Of a stretch of DNA of 39,466 bases, positions 16,215 to 25,466 are shown one piece after another. Source of the DNA: CAZLCK01 sp964558235 (lineage in GTDB: Bacteria > Actinomycetota > Coriobacteriia > Coriobacteriales > CADBOM01); contig CAZLCK010000009.1 of the NCBI GenBank assembly GCA_964558235.1, positions 1 to 39,466 of the forward strand. Direction: 5' to 3'. Every line of letters begins with the position of its first letter. The first letter of the stretch is position 1. The notes beneath the pieces were generated by a model that saw only the letters and a list, made by a program, of their open reading frames with translations, was not told the DNA's origin and did no database searches. A program made the translations under genes and the position numbers.

Positions 16215-17420
16215 CTAAATAACTCCTACGCTAGATAGATCCCTTAGCGCTGCCACAAGAGCTTTAAGCTCTTCGATCTTCGTAAAACGCCCAAATGAGA
16301 TTCGTAAATATCTTGAAGCGATATCCTTTGAAATTCCCATAGATAACAACACATGGCTAGCGCTTGCTTGAGCCGCAGTACATGCTGAGCCTCCAGAAAC
16401 ACAAAAGCCTCGCCTATCTAACTCCATGACAAGCTCCTCAGATTCAAACAGATCTGAGACTATCGGTATTAGAGTCGCAATATGATGGCTGATATTTTTC
16501 TTTGGTATATCCACCACAACTCTAAATCCATCGATCTTAGAGATCTCGGAGACAAAAAAGTCCCTCATCTCCATTAGCGAAGAGAGCTGCTTGTCTTTTA
16601 TCTCTTGATCGATAAGCTCTACAGCCTTAGCAAATCCTACAATCGAAGCAAGATCATATGTACCGCTACGCCTATTGCGCTGTTGCCCTCCCCCATGGAT
16701 GATCGGAACAAATGGAATCTTTTTTGAAAGATATAGCGCACCGATACCTAGAGGCCCACAGATCTTGTGCGATGCTATCGTGACACAATCGGCGCCACAT
16801 TTTCCGGGAATAAAATTGGTTTTTCCAAATGCTGCAACCCCATCAACATGCAACGGAACACCGTGTGCGTGGACTACCTCAGCGATATCAGAGATAGGTT
16901 GAACTGTGCCGATCTCATTATTTGCAGCCATAACGGAGACTACCAAAGTATCTGGCCTTATAGCTGCATCGACCGATCGAGGTTCAATAAAACCATCTTT
17001 ATTTGGAAAAACTTCCGTAACCTCAATACCTTCAGCCTTCAAACTATAGGCCGCCTCTAAGACAGCCTTATGCTCAAATGCAGAACATATAACATGGCCT
17101 ACACCTTTAGACTTTGACATACGCTGACGTCTAGCACGGGCAATTCCGATAACTGCCATATTGTCCGATTCAGTTCCACCCGAGGTAAATATCACCTCGT
17201 GTGGATCTCTAACGCCTATACACCTAGCAATAGTATGTCTAGCCGCTTCAACAGCATCACGAGCTTGTCTGCCCTCTGTGCATAGAGCACTTGCATTTCC
17301 AAAATGATCTTTAAGATAGGGAATCATCTCATCTAAAACGCGGCTATCCAATGGCGCAGTTGCAGCATAATCAAGATAGATACGCTCTTGATTTGGAGCA
17401 CAAAGTTCTTCGTCGATCAT
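16215..17420 (-). CDS. Cysteine desulfurase (NifS/IscS family)
   Basis: A 401-residue PLP-dependent class V aminotransferase-fold enzyme that moves sulfur from cysteine to its own active-site cysteine. Visible motifs are IYLDYAATAPLD at the N-terminus, VIFTSGGTESDNMAV, AFEHKAVLEAA, VSVMAANNEIGTVQPI, LHVDGVAAFGK, the PLP lysine in IASHKICGPLGIGALYL, GGGQQRNRRSGTYD, and the catalytic cysteine in CVSGGSACTAAQASASHVLL. The loop around the cysteine is long, as in group I enzymes (IscS/NifS). No IscU, IscR or MnmA gene is nearby, so the acceptor (Fe-S assembly, tRNA thiolation or both) cannot be told. Its ATG overlaps the rpe stop in an ATGA. Confidence 0.93.
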   Translation of the reverse strand: MIDEELCAPNQERIYLDYAATAPLDSRVLDEMIPYLKDHFGNASALCTEGRQARDAVEAARHTIARCIGVRDPHEVIFTSGGTESDNMAVIGIARARRQRMSKSKGVGHVICSAFEHKAVLEAAYSLKAEGIEVTEVFPNKDGFIEPRSVDAAIRPDTLVVSVMAANNEIGTVQPISDIAEVVHAHGVPLHVDGVAAFGKTNFIPGKCGADCVTIASHKICGPLGIGALYLSKKIPFVPIIHGGGQQRNRRSGTYDLASIVGFAKAVELIDQEIKDKQLSSLMEMRDFFVSEISKIDGFRVVVDIPKKNISHHIATLIPIVSDLFESEELVMELDRRGFCVSGGSACTAAQASASHVLLSMGISKDIASRYLRISFGRFTKIEELKALVAALRDLSSVGVI

Positions 17421-18094
17421 TTTGCACCCAAATCTGCACTGAGCCTGATCTTATCCATTGCTTCAACAGGATCTTTAGCACCAAAGATTGCATTTCCAGC
17501 AACCAAAATTGTCGCACCTTTTGAAGTTACGAGCGGAGCGGTCTTTTCGTTTATGCCTCCATCAACCTCTATAACAAAGTCGGCATTGATCTTGCTGCGA
17601 TAATTAGATATCTCCTCAACTTTTTGAGGAGTATCTTCGATGAATGACTGCCCACCAAAACCAGGATGAACGCTCATTACTAAAACAAGATCGACTATCT
17701 CCAAAAAGGGAAAAATTTCACTTGCAGATGTCTCCGGATTTAAAGAGATACCACATTTAGCACCATAATCTTTGATTTGCATAAGAGCATCATGGGTATC
17801 TTGTGCATCATCAAATGCTTCGATATGAACAGTTACAAGATCGGCTCCAGTATCTAAATACCATGAGAGTTGCTTCAGTGGATTTGAAATCATCAAATGA
17901 ACATCTAAAGGGATTGGGCAAATTTTCTTCATAGCCTTAACAAAGGGTACACCCAAAGTAAGGTTTGGAACAAAGTGTCCATCCATGACATCAAAGTGGA
18001 TATAATCTGCTCCACCTTGTGCAATCATCTTGACATCACGCTCTAAATTCATAAAGTCTGCAGAAAGAATTGAGGGTGAAATCAGCGTAGACAT
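17417..18094 (-). CDS. rpe: Ribulose-phosphate 3-epimerase
   Basis: A 225-residue TIM-barrel enzyme interconverting ribulose 5-phosphate and xylulose 5-phosphate. All family landmarks are present: SPSILSADFMNLERDV, the metal histidine and aspartate in YIHFDVMDGHFVPNLTLG, DVHLMISNP, VTVHIEAFDD, LVLVMSVHPGFGGQSFIED, and IEVDGGINEKTAPLVTSKGA followed by LVAGNAIFG. Its length is standard. GGGAG lies eleven bases before ATG. It is followed by the cysteine desulfurase gene with a 4-base overlap, and preceded by plsY after a 33-base gap. Confidence 0.96.
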   Translation of the reverse strand: MSTLISPSILSADFMNLERDVKMIAQGGADYIHFDVMDGHFVPNLTLGVPFVKAMKKICPIPLDVHLMISNPLKQLSWYLDTGADLVTVHIEAFDDAQDTHDALMQIKDYGAKCGISLNPETSASEIFPFLEIVDLVLVMSVHPGFGGQSFIEDTPQKVEEISNYRSKINADFVIEVDGGINEKTAPLVTSKGATILVAGNAIFGAKDPVEAMDKIRLSADLGAK

Positions 18095-18127
18095 CGATTA
18101 TTCAGCTCCCTAGACAGATCAGAAATA

Positions 18128-18946
18128 CTAAGAAGATTTTAGTTCGCTTTTAACTCGAGATTCTTTAGATGTTTGGTTAGAAGACGATGCTTGCTTGTCA
18201 TCATGATTATGTTGTGAATCGCTTTGCTCGATCTCCTCTTTACGAGCCTTTTCCGCAGTCTTTTTTGAACCAACCGAAAATTTTGGCTCCTCGCCATGAG
18301 CAAGCCTTACCAAATTAGATCTGTGGGCATAAAAGACCAAAACTGTTAGAGCTACTGAGACACAAATTAGTGGAATATGAGAGGTATAGATGGTGCAAGT
18401 TCCTATTAAAAATCCAATTGCGCCAGCCAAAGACCCAACTGAAACACGTTTGGTAATCAAACAACCAACAATAAATGCGGCTAAAGAGGTGAGTATGCAC
18501 CATGGAACGACCATCAAAAAACCTCCGAAAGAGGTGGCGATTCCCTTGCCTCCAGAAAAACGCAAAAAAGGTGAATAGATATGACCTATTACTGTAATTA
18601 ACATAGACAGACCCATGGCTAGGTCATAAAGCCATCCACTAGAGATGTAAGTAAGATAATTACCAAAAGCATCTGGGAAAAATGTTGTAGCTATATGTAG
18701 ACATAAAAACATCACTAAAGTTCCCAAAACACCCTTTGCAATATCCAAAACAGCAACGATTAATCCAGGAACCCATCCAGCTAAACGCAAGGTATTTGTA
18801 GTGCCTATATTGCCAGAACCATGCTTTCTTACATCCACTCCGGCATATAGCTTTCCAATGATAACGCCATTAGGAATGGCACCTATCAGATATGCCACAA
18901 CTAAGCCAACTAGGATTGTTATTGTGATTGCAAGTTCTGCTGGCAT
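18128..18946 (-). CDS. plsY: Glycerol-3-phosphate acyltransferase PlsY
   Basis: A 272-residue membrane acyltransferase that transfers acyl groups from acyl-phosphate to glycerol 3-phosphate, the first step of phospholipid synthesis. Three conserved motifs are seen: IGAIPNGVIIGKLYAGVDVR with KHGSGNIGTTNTLRLAG, a glycine-rich loop LRFSGGKGIATSFGGFL, and the later AHRSNLVRLAHGEEPKF. About five transmembrane helices are present. A hydrophilic tail of about 45 residues (Ser/Lys/Glu/His-rich, ending SRVKSELKSS) exceeds the usual 200-residue length and is not part of the enzyme core. ATG has AAGGA seven bases upstream, overlapping the end of der by a two-base gap. Confidence 0.95.
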   Translation of the reverse strand: MPAELAITITILVGLVVAYLIGAIPNGVIIGKLYAGVDVRKHGSGNIGTTNTLRLAGWVPGLIVAVLDIAKGVLGTLVMFLCLHIATTFFPDAFGNYLTYISSGWLYDLAMGLSMLITVIGHIYSPFLRFSGGKGIATSFGGFLMVVPWCILTSLAAFIVGCLITKRVSVGSLAGAIGFLIGTCTIYTSHIPLICVSVALTVLVFYAHRSNLVRLAHGEEPKFSVGSKKTAEKARKEEIEQSDSQHNHDDKQASSSNQTSKESRVKSELKSS

Positions 18947-18948
18947 AT

Positions 18949-20262
18949 TTAATCCTTAGCTTTACGTCTAAACACAAAACGAACAGGCGTACCAATAAGA
19001 TCAAATTTCTCGCGCATGCGATTCTCTAAAAAGCGTTTGTATCCATCATCTACTATCTCTGGATGATTGACAAAAAATGTAAACGTTGGAGGACATACGC
19101 CAGTTTGAGTAACATAGTTCATCTTAAGTTTCTTCTTGCCCTTGATAACTGTGAATCCAAAATCGCGAATGTCTGACAAAAACGCGTTTAGCTTGCTTGT
19201 AGAAATGTGTTGACAGTAGTGCGCTTCAACGTCGTCAATCATACTCCAAAGACGATGAACACTTCTACCCGTAAGAGCAGAGATCGGCTGCACAGGAGCA
19301 TAATTAACAAACATTAATCTGTCCCCAATTTTCTCTAGAATGCGCTTTCTTTGCTCTTGATCTGTAACGATATCCCACTTATTAGGACAGATAATGAGTG
19401 CGCATCCCTTCTCCTTTGCGATTGCAGCTACCTTTTGGTCTTGATCAGTGAGTCCTAAAGTTCCATCTATCAATAAAATCGCAACTTTAGCGCGTTCAAT
19501 AGCACGAATCGCACGTATAAAACCATAGTATTCTAGATCTTCAACGATGCCACTTTTCTTTCTGATGCCAGCAGTATCAATGAGACGATAGATTTTGCCA
19601 TCATGTTCTACCAGTGCATCGATCGCATCGCGTGTAGTACCGGCGACATCAGAGACAATTGACCTATCAGAATTTGTCATCTTATTTAACAGCGATGATT
19701 TACCAGCATTTGGGCGACCGATAATTGCTATGTCTAACGCTTCAACATCATCATCTTCGCCATCTTCTGGTAAAACTTTTACGACCTCATCTAAGAGATC
19801 TCCTGTACCATGACCATGAACGGATGACACCGCATATGGTGTTCCAAGCCCTAAAGACATATATGGCCAAACAGAGCTGTCATCTAGTGGATTATCCAGC
19901 TTATTTACAACTAAAAATATCGGAGTTTTGCTACGCTTTAAGATCTTTGCAACCTCAATATCATCGGTTGTTGGATCTCCTCTACCATCAACCATAAAAA
20001 CTATTGCATCGGCTTCATCCGTAGCAATTAAGGCCTGATTACGAATGGATTTTTGAAATCTATCATCAGCAGTGATTTCAATTCCACCTGTGTCTATCAA
20101 AATAAACTCTACACCATTCCAGTCGGCCTTGTGATAGGAGCGATCTCTTGTTACCCCACGCTGTTCATGAACTATAGCCTCTGAAGTGCGAGCTATTCTA
20201 TTAACGAAAGTAGACTTACCCACGTTAGGGCGCCCAACAACAGCCACAATCGGCAGGGACAT
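18949..20262 (-). CDS. der: Ribosome biogenesis GTPase Der (EngA)
   Basis: A 437-residue protein with two tandem GTPase domains and a KH-like C-terminal domain, needed for 50S subunit maturation. Domain one has G1 GRPNVGKSTFVNR, G3 DTGGIE and G4 NKLD; domain two has G1 GRPNAGKSSLLNKM, G2 SDVAGTTRDAID, G3 DTAGIRKKSG and G4 NKWD. The last 90 residues form the KH-like domain (TGVCPPTFTFFVNHPEIV). Length is standard. ATG has AAGGAGTTGTAG upstream. It follows the DUF512 gene after a 52-base gap. Confidence 0.97.
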   Translation of the reverse strand: MSLPIVAVVGRPNVGKSTFVNRIARTSEAIVHEQRGVTRDRSYHKADWNGVEFILIDTGGIEITADDRFQKSIRNQALIATDEADAIVFMVDGRGDPTTDDIEVAKILKRSKTPIFLVVNKLDNPLDDSSVWPYMSLGLGTPYAVSSVHGHGTGDLLDEVVKVLPEDGEDDDVEALDIAIIGRPNAGKSSLLNKMTNSDRSIVSDVAGTTRDAIDALVEHDGKIYRLIDTAGIRKKSGIVEDLEYYGFIRAIRAIERAKVAILLIDGTLGLTDQDQKVAAIAKEKGCALIICPNKWDIVTDQEQRKRILEKIGDRLMFVNYAPVQPISALTGRSVHRLWSMIDDVEAHYCQHISTSKLNAFLSDIRDFGFTVIKGKKKLKMNYVTQTGVCPPTFTFFVNHPEIVDDGYKRFLENRMREKFDLIGTPVRFVFRRKAKD

Positions 20263-20314
20263 CTACAACTCCTTATAAGACTTTGTTCGCATCTACTAGT
20301 TCAGTTAATGCAAA

Positions 20315-21700
20315 TTAGCAGAGAATTTCGGCGATCTCTTTCGCCTCATAGCATACCACGCGTACAGGCAATCCTATTGCCCGCTCTAGGTCAAGGGCGG
20401 TCTTGTTATCGAGTGTGAGAGAGTCATCATTAAACATAGCATTTGGCAGGATTATCTCATCAAAAAATGCTCTTTGTGCTAACAGATGATCAAGCACACC
20501 AGCTACATCTGAAAATGTTAAAAGACCACTAACATCAACATTTCCACCAAAAAAGTTATTCTGTACGCCAACAACGTAGAAAATTTCTTGCAAATTTGAG
20601 CTTAAGATCAGCTCTTTTAATACCGGCTCTAATGCTTTACCACAAACTATCGCAAAGCTTTTGTTGGAGTGTGTCTGCTTAAAATCAGTTCTTAAAGTCT
20701 CCCAATCAATTTCATGCCATCCATCAACGAGTAGCCTAAGCATTCCAATTCCGTCATAAAATTGTGGAAAATCATCGTAATCTTGAGTAGATGGTAGATT
20801 TGCAATTAGATCTTCTTTATATGCATTGCAATAAAATTCATCAGCTGGATGAACTTTTGCAACTCCATTTATTTCTTTAGAGTAAAGACGATATTTTTCT
20901 GCTATACGAAGCACTTCTTTTGCAAGCTGTGGGTCTTGGTAAGAATGATCAAACTTATTTTGGTAGCGTGTGTAACCTAGTGGAACAAGTCCGATCGATA
21001 AGACATGATCATTCATTATCGCCCACGAAAGAAGCTCTTCTAAAACCTCGCCATCGTTGATAGATGGAACTAAAACCGCCTGTAAATGCAGATCTATGCC
21101 ACCATCTAGCAACTGCTTTAATGCAGTCAGACCAAAGCTGTGATTTTCACCCATTAAAGTTTTACGCACATCAACATCTAGTGCGTGAATAGAGACATGC
21201 AAAGGAGAGATCGACATCTCGATTATGCGATCGATGTCAGTCTGTTCAAGATTTGTAAGAGTAACAAAATTACCTTGTAAAAAAGAAAGTCTATAGTCGT
21301 CATCTCTTAGATAGAGCGAACCTCTGAGACCTTTTGGAAGCATTGACATAAAACAAAATGTACATGAATTTTTACATGTCATAACCCCATCGAAAAGATT
21401 ATCTGTAAACTCAAAACCCCAGCTCCCATCGAAATTTCTCTCGATTGTAACTTCAAAGCGAGTTTTGCAAGCATTTGTTACGTCATTGCTTACATTATCG
21501 GTTAGATCATCGCGCTCCACCAAAAGAGTGATTTCATAGCCATCAGCAATCCAATACCAATCCAAAATGTCGCGCATCGACTGGCCGTCAGCTTGTAAAA
21601 CCTTCATGCCTTCGCGCAGCCCCGCCCGATAGGCTGGACTATCCTGCTCAACATGAGCAACGATTGCGCCAGTTGACAGGTTTAGCGCCCCTGTACTCAT
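20315..21700 (-). CDS. DUF512 family PDZ-radical SAM protein
   Basis: A 461-residue protein with three parts: an N-terminal PDZ-like domain (residues about 1-60, SPAYRAGLREGMKVLQADG), a radical SAM-like core with a tight cluster motif CKNSCTFCFMSMLPKGLRGS near residues 109-128, and a C-terminal DUF512 region. HVSIHALDVDVRKTLMG and LHLQAVLVPSINDGEVLEEL are typical core strands. This family sits beside der in many Firmicutes and actinobacteria, but its chemistry is unknown. Its ATG shares one base with the ispH stop (TAATG), so it is translationally coupled to another iron-sulfur enzyme gene. Confidence 0.9.
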   Translation of the reverse strand: MSTGALNLSTGAIVAHVEQDSPAYRAGLREGMKVLQADGQSMRDILDWYWIADGYEITLLVERDDLTDNVSNDVTNACKTRFEVTIERNFDGSWGFEFTDNLFDGVMTCKNSCTFCFMSMLPKGLRGSLYLRDDDYRLSFLQGNFVTLTNLEQTDIDRIIEMSISPLHVSIHALDVDVRKTLMGENHSFGLTALKQLLDGGIDLHLQAVLVPSINDGEVLEELLSWAIMNDHVLSIGLVPLGYTRYQNKFDHSYQDPQLAKEVLRIAEKYRLYSKEINGVAKVHPADEFYCNAYKEDLIANLPSTQDYDDFPQFYDGIGMLRLLVDGWHEIDWETLRTDFKQTHSNKSFAIVCGKALEPVLKELILSSNLQEIFYVVGVQNNFFGGNVDVSGLLTFSDVAGVLDHLLAQRAFFDEIILPNAMFNDDSLTLDNKTALDLERAIGLPVRVVCYEAKEIAEILC

Positions 21701-22536
21701 TAGATGAGTTCCAGCCTTGCAACTACTTGATCAAGCTGTGATTCTGGAGTCGATGCACCAGCTGTAACTCCAACAATCTTACAGCCATCAAACCACGATG
21801 GGTCGATCTCAGAAGCACGTTCGATATGAAATATCTTGGGACATATCTCTGCACAGATTTCTGTAAGTCTTCGAGTATTTCCCGAGTTTTTCCCTCCAAT
21901 TACGACCATCGCATCCACCTGCTTTGCGCAAGTCGTAGCACCATGTTGTCGCCCTAGAGTTGCTGAGCAGATTGTATTCACAACCAACACGTCCTTGTAG
22001 CGTTTCTCTAGAGCAGCTTGAATCTCTTCGAAACGATGTTGTCGTTGAGTTGTCTGAACAACAACGCCTATAGGAATATTTTCTGGAAGATTATCTATCT
22101 CGCTAGCCTCTAATATCACTGCATGATTTTCACCAGCATACGACTCAATTCCCAAGACCTCAGGGTGTCCTTTTTCGCCAACTATTACAACAAAACGTCC
22201 TTGTTGCGCCATCTTAGCGGCATAGTCTTGAACAGCAGCAACGTGCGGACATGTTGCATCGACCACATTAATGCCCTTTTCTTTGGCTCTATCAATAACC
22301 CATTCTGGTATCCCATGAGCGCGAATAACTAGCACCTTTGAGTCTACGTCCTCAACGCTTTCCACAGCTTTTGCGCCCTTTTTTTCAAGTTCTTCAATGA
22401 CTTCAGAATTATGAATAAGAGAGCCAAGCGTATTGATGGTTTGTTCTGGATAATCTTCAAGCGCCTCGTTAGTTAAGCGAAGCGCACGTTCAACCCCATA
22501 GCATGCTCCAGCAGGTTTTGCGACTACTACCTTCAT
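21700..22536 (-). CDS. ispH: 4-hydroxy-3-methylbut-2-enyl diphosphate reductase
   Basis: A 278-residue IspH (LytB), the last enzyme of the MEP isoprenoid route, which reduces HMBPP to IPP and DMAPP. The three cysteines of its iron-sulfur cluster are present: C12 in AGACYGVERAL, the one in VVDATCPHVAAVQ, and the one in NTICSATLGRQHG. The substrate-binding motifs IRAHGIPEWV, GEKGHPEVLG, QTTQRQ and VIGGKNSGNTRRLTEIC are also seen. It supplies the units used by the polyprenyl diphosphate synthase at 4285. ATG overlaps the plsC stop in ATGA. Confidence 0.96.
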   Translation of the reverse strand: MKVVVAKPAGACYGVERALRLTNEALEDYPEQTINTLGSLIHNSEVIEELEKKGAKAVESVEDVDSKVLVIRAHGIPEWVIDRAKEKGINVVDATCPHVAAVQDYAAKMAQQGRFVVIVGEKGHPEVLGIESYAGENHAVILEASEIDNLPENIPIGVVVQTTQRQHRFEEIQAALEKRYKDVLVVNTICSATLGRQHGATTCAKQVDAMVVIGGKNSGNTRRLTEICAEICPKIFHIERASEIDPSWFDGCKIVGVTAGASTPESQLDQVVARLELI

Positions 22537-23372
22537 TGCTCTTTCGTCTCTAAACTTGCAATGTTATCTGCCTTTATCTCTTTTGATATCCCAACTTCAT
22601 CTTTGCTTGCTTCAGTTGCTTCAGTTGTGTCATCGGAGATTGAGATTAGAGTCTCTGCAGAGCTATCAGTATCTTTATTTGGATAAGTACCATCAGTAAG
22701 CGCACGAACCTGCTTCATAACCTCATCTGTTACTACCGCAAAAAGCTCGCTCTTTTCATATTTGTCAGCCCAATCTTTCCAGTCGATTGGCTCACCAAAA
22801 CGAAGCGTAACTTTAGGAAAATGTATAAACTTTGAACCATTTGGACTGATATCAATCGTACCTTCAATTCCAACAGGAACGATTAAAACATCGGCCATTT
22901 TGGCGATCAAAGCAACACCATCGTTATACTCAACTCCGGTCTTATCGTGAGTCTTTACTCGAGTACCCTCAGGAAAAATTCCGACGTTTTCGCCACGCTT
23001 TAAACATGCAATAGAGCGTTTGATAGCCTTTCTTCCCCTGGCATCATTAAAAACGGGAAAAACACCAAAAATCGCTAAAATTCTATCCAAAAACTTATGC
23101 TCAAAAAGCTGACCTTTTGCCATAAAACGAATGCGCCTCGGCCACATCGCGTCATATACAAACATCGGGTCGGTATACGAAGAGTGATTTCCTGCAACAA
23201 TTACGGCCTTGCCATCTTCGATTCTGTCAAAAACTTCAAGGTTTACATACTTGGCTCTGAACAAGAGTCTTGTCCCATTGCCAACCAAAAGCTTTCCAAT
23301 CCTAACCAATAATTTCGAAGACCAAGGCGCCTCAGCCATTGGCGAATCATAATACTCATCAAGTGACTTCAT
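22533..23372 (-). CDS. plsC: 1-acyl-sn-glycerol-3-phosphate acyltransferase
   Basis: A 279-residue PlsC-type acyltransferase that makes phosphatidic acid from lysophosphatidic acid. The H-x4-D catalytic motif is in NHSSYTDPMFVYDA, motif II in FPVFNDARGRKAIKRS, and motif III in NVGIFPEGTRVKT, with VPVGIEGT as motif IV. The last 60 residues are an acidic, Ser/Thr-rich tail (after TDGTYPNKDTDSSAETL) beyond the usual 200-240 residues, matching the tail on PlsY, the enzyme one step earlier. ATG overlaps the cmk stop. Confidence 0.93.
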   Translation of the reverse strand: MKSLDEYYDSPMAEAPWSSKLLVRIGKLLVGNGTRLLFRAKYVNLEVFDRIEDGKAVIVAGNHSSYTDPMFVYDAMWPRRIRFMAKGQLFEHKFLDRILAIFGVFPVFNDARGRKAIKRSIACLKRGENVGIFPEGTRVKTHDKTGVEYNDGVALIAKMADVLIVPVGIEGTIDISPNGSKFIHFPKVTLRFGEPIDWKDWADKYEKSELFAVVTDEVMKQVRALTDGTYPNKDTDSSAETLISISDDTTEATEASKDEVGISKEIKADNIASLETKEQ

Positions 23373-24085
23373 TGCCTATCCATCTTCTCTTCTATCATAG
23401 ACACAACTTTCTCAACTACCTCATCTAATGTCATATCGGTAGTATCAAGCTCAATTGCATCCTCAGCCTTAGTTAGTGGAGAAACTACTCTACTCGAATC
23501 AAAATTGTCACGCCTTTTTATATCTTTGAGATTCTCTTCAACATCTGCCGAGCCTACTTGGCGATCCTTATTCTGTAGTGCGCGTCTTTGAGCACGTTTT
23601 TCTACATTTGCTGTCAAAAAGATCTTCAAATCGGCGTTAGGAAATACAACCGTTCCTATGTCTCTTCCTTCTAAAACAGTATCGGCACCTTGAGCGAGTT
23701 CACGTTGCCTTGCAACAAGAGCTTCTCGAACTTCTTTACATGACGATACTAACGAAACTGTAGCATCTACCTCTGTAGTTCTTATCTGCGTAGTAACATC
23801 TTGCCCATCGATAAAAACCGAACTAACAACCCCATCTTTGTCATATGAAAACTCAATAGGTTTCTCGTTTGCAATCTTAACTACGGCATCGTGAACATCT
23901 TTTGCCTTTGGATCGCTATCTAAATCTTCAAAACTATTTAGATCCAGCCCATCTTGTAATCCAAGATATGTGACAGCTCTATACATTGCTCCTGTATCTA
24001 GCATCGAAAAACCACATCTTTTGGCTATCTCTTTTGCAAGAGTTGTTTTTCCTGAACCAGAAGGTCCATCAATTGCAATAATCAT
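23369..24085 (-). CDS. cmk: Cytidylate kinase
   Basis: A 238-residue (d)CMP kinase. The P-loop is IDGPSGSGKTTLAKEIAKR at the very N-terminus, followed by MLDTGAMYRAVTYLGL; VLEGRDIGTVVFPNADLKIF supplies the CMP-binding site, and RRDNFDSSRVVSPLTKAEDA the lid region. The frame is open to a TTG six codons upstream, but the ATG at 24085 has AAGGA five bases upstream and places the P-loop at the usual distance, so I use it. It precedes plsC with a 4-base overlap, the arrangement seen in many Gram-positive genomes. Confidence 0.95.
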   Translation of the reverse strand: MIIAIDGPSGSGKTTLAKEIAKRCGFSMLDTGAMYRAVTYLGLQDGLDLNSFEDLDSDPKAKDVHDAVVKIANEKPIEFSYDKDGVVSSVFIDGQDVTTQIRTTEVDATVSLVSSCKEVREALVARQRELAQGADTVLEGRDIGTVVFPNADLKIFLTANVEKRAQRRALQNKDRQVGSADVEENLKDIKRRDNFDSSRVVSPLTKAEDAIELDTTDMTLDEVVEKVVSMIEEKMDRQ

Positions 24086-24134
24086 CTCTATCCTTATCAC
24101 CAAATAAGGTTTAGCTTAAAGCATGTATATTGTA

Positions 24135-25463
24135 TTAAAAAATTTGAAGCTTATTTAAGCTATCTATAAATCCTGGGTAACTGACGCTAACGCACGATAG
24201 ATCATCGACTGCGCCATCTAGTCCAAAGCAGCGATTTGCCAAAGTCCACGTCATGGCCAGTCTATGATCTTTATATGTTGGAAGCTCCACAGACCTGTTC
24301 GGTAAAGCCCTTCCATAAATCACCAAATCATCGCCAATCTCTTCGGCAGCACAACCAAGTGCATTTAGCCCATCGACTATAGCTTTTAGTCTATTGGACT
24401 CCTTAACCCTAAGCTCTCCAACATCGTGAAAAACAGTCTTACCTTCAGCGCATGTTGCTAAAAGTGACATGATCGGAATTTCATCGATCAGATACGGAAT
24501 TTGGTTTGAATCAATCTCAACACCTTTAAGTCCATCAACATATTTAACGTGTATCGTTGCGCAATCCTCGCCAGCAATCTTATTTTGATTTACAAGCTCA
24601 ATATCACATCCCATAGCTTTGGCCATGTTTATCGCACCAATTCTTGTGGGATTAACTCCAACGTTTAGCACATTGATCTCGCTATTTTCAACCATAGCAG
24701 CACAGGCTATCCAAAACATCGCCGAAGATGGGTCTCCTACAACCTCTACATCACAAGCTTTAAGCACTCGAGGCTCTACAGATACTTCTAACCCATCAGT
24801 ATCTACACAAGCTCCAAACGCACCAAGCATGATCTCGGTGTGATCTCTACTCTTAGATGGTTCCACAACGCTAGTTTTGCCACTAGCGCCAAGTCCAGCT
24901 AATAAAATTGCCGTTTTAATCTGTGCCGAAGCTTTTGGAGAGACATATTTAATAGGAGCTAATTTGGATGAGCCAAAGATGGCTAGAGGCAATGTAATAT
25001 CGCCATCAATATAGGGTTTTAACACCTCGCCTTGATGGTTTGCCTTAAAAAACTTTGCACCCATCATCGAAAGCGGTTTTGCAACTCTATCCATAGGACG
25101 CTTTTCAAGTGATGAATCGCCGACCAAAATTACCTCGATATCATATCGAGCAATAATACCCATTATTAGTCTTGCAGTTGTTCCAGAATTACCGCAATCT
25201 ATAGGCGCTTTTGGCGTTATAGGGCCTCTTCTTCCCCATCCAACAACTGTGGCATCAAAAAAAAGTTCGCTTTGATTTGTGACTGTAATATCAGCACCTA
25301 ATGCTCGCATCGCGCTTAGCGTACTATTAACATCTTGAGAGTTTAAGAGGTTATGAAGATGGGACGTCCCCTCCGCCATAGAAGCAAACATCAAAGCTCT
25401 ATGTGAGATAGATTTGTCCGATGGAATAACAACATCTCCTAAAAATGGATTGATATTACCCAC
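24135..25463 (-). CDS. aroA: 3-phosphoshikimate 1-carboxyvinyltransferase (EPSP synthase)
   Basis: A 442-residue EPSP synthase of the shikimate pathway. It has PSDKSISHRALMFASMAEG near the N-terminus, CGNSGTTARLIMGI in the PEP site, KASAQIKTAILLAGL and SKSRDHTEIMLGAFG in the middle, then RVKESNRLKAIVDGL and YKDHRLAMTWTLA at the C-terminus. Residues around CGNSGTTARL are the typical ones near the glyphosate site, but sensitivity class cannot be judged from this alone. Start is GTG with GGAGG eight bases upstream, and it lies three bases after tyrA, the next enzyme of the tyrosine branch. Confidence 0.95.
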   Translation of the reverse strand: MGNINPFLGDVVIPSDKSISHRALMFASMAEGTSHLHNLLNSQDVNSTLSAMRALGADITVTNQSELFFDATVVGWGRRGPITPKAPIDCGNSGTTARLIMGIIARYDIEVILVGDSSLEKRPMDRVAKPLSMMGAKFFKANHQGEVLKPYIDGDITLPLAIFGSSKLAPIKYVSPKASAQIKTAILLAGLGASGKTSVVEPSKSRDHTEIMLGAFGACVDTDGLEVSVEPRVLKACDVEVVGDPSSAMFWIACAAMVENSEINVLNVGVNPTRIGAINMAKAMGCDIELVNQNKIAGEDCATIHVKYVDGLKGVEIDSNQIPYLIDEIPIMSLLATCAEGKTVFHDVGELRVKESNRLKAIVDGLNALGCAAEEIGDDLVIYGRALPNRSVELPTYKDHRLAMTWTLANRCFGLDGAVDDLSCVSVSYPGFIDSLNKLQIF

Positions 25464-25466
25464 TAC

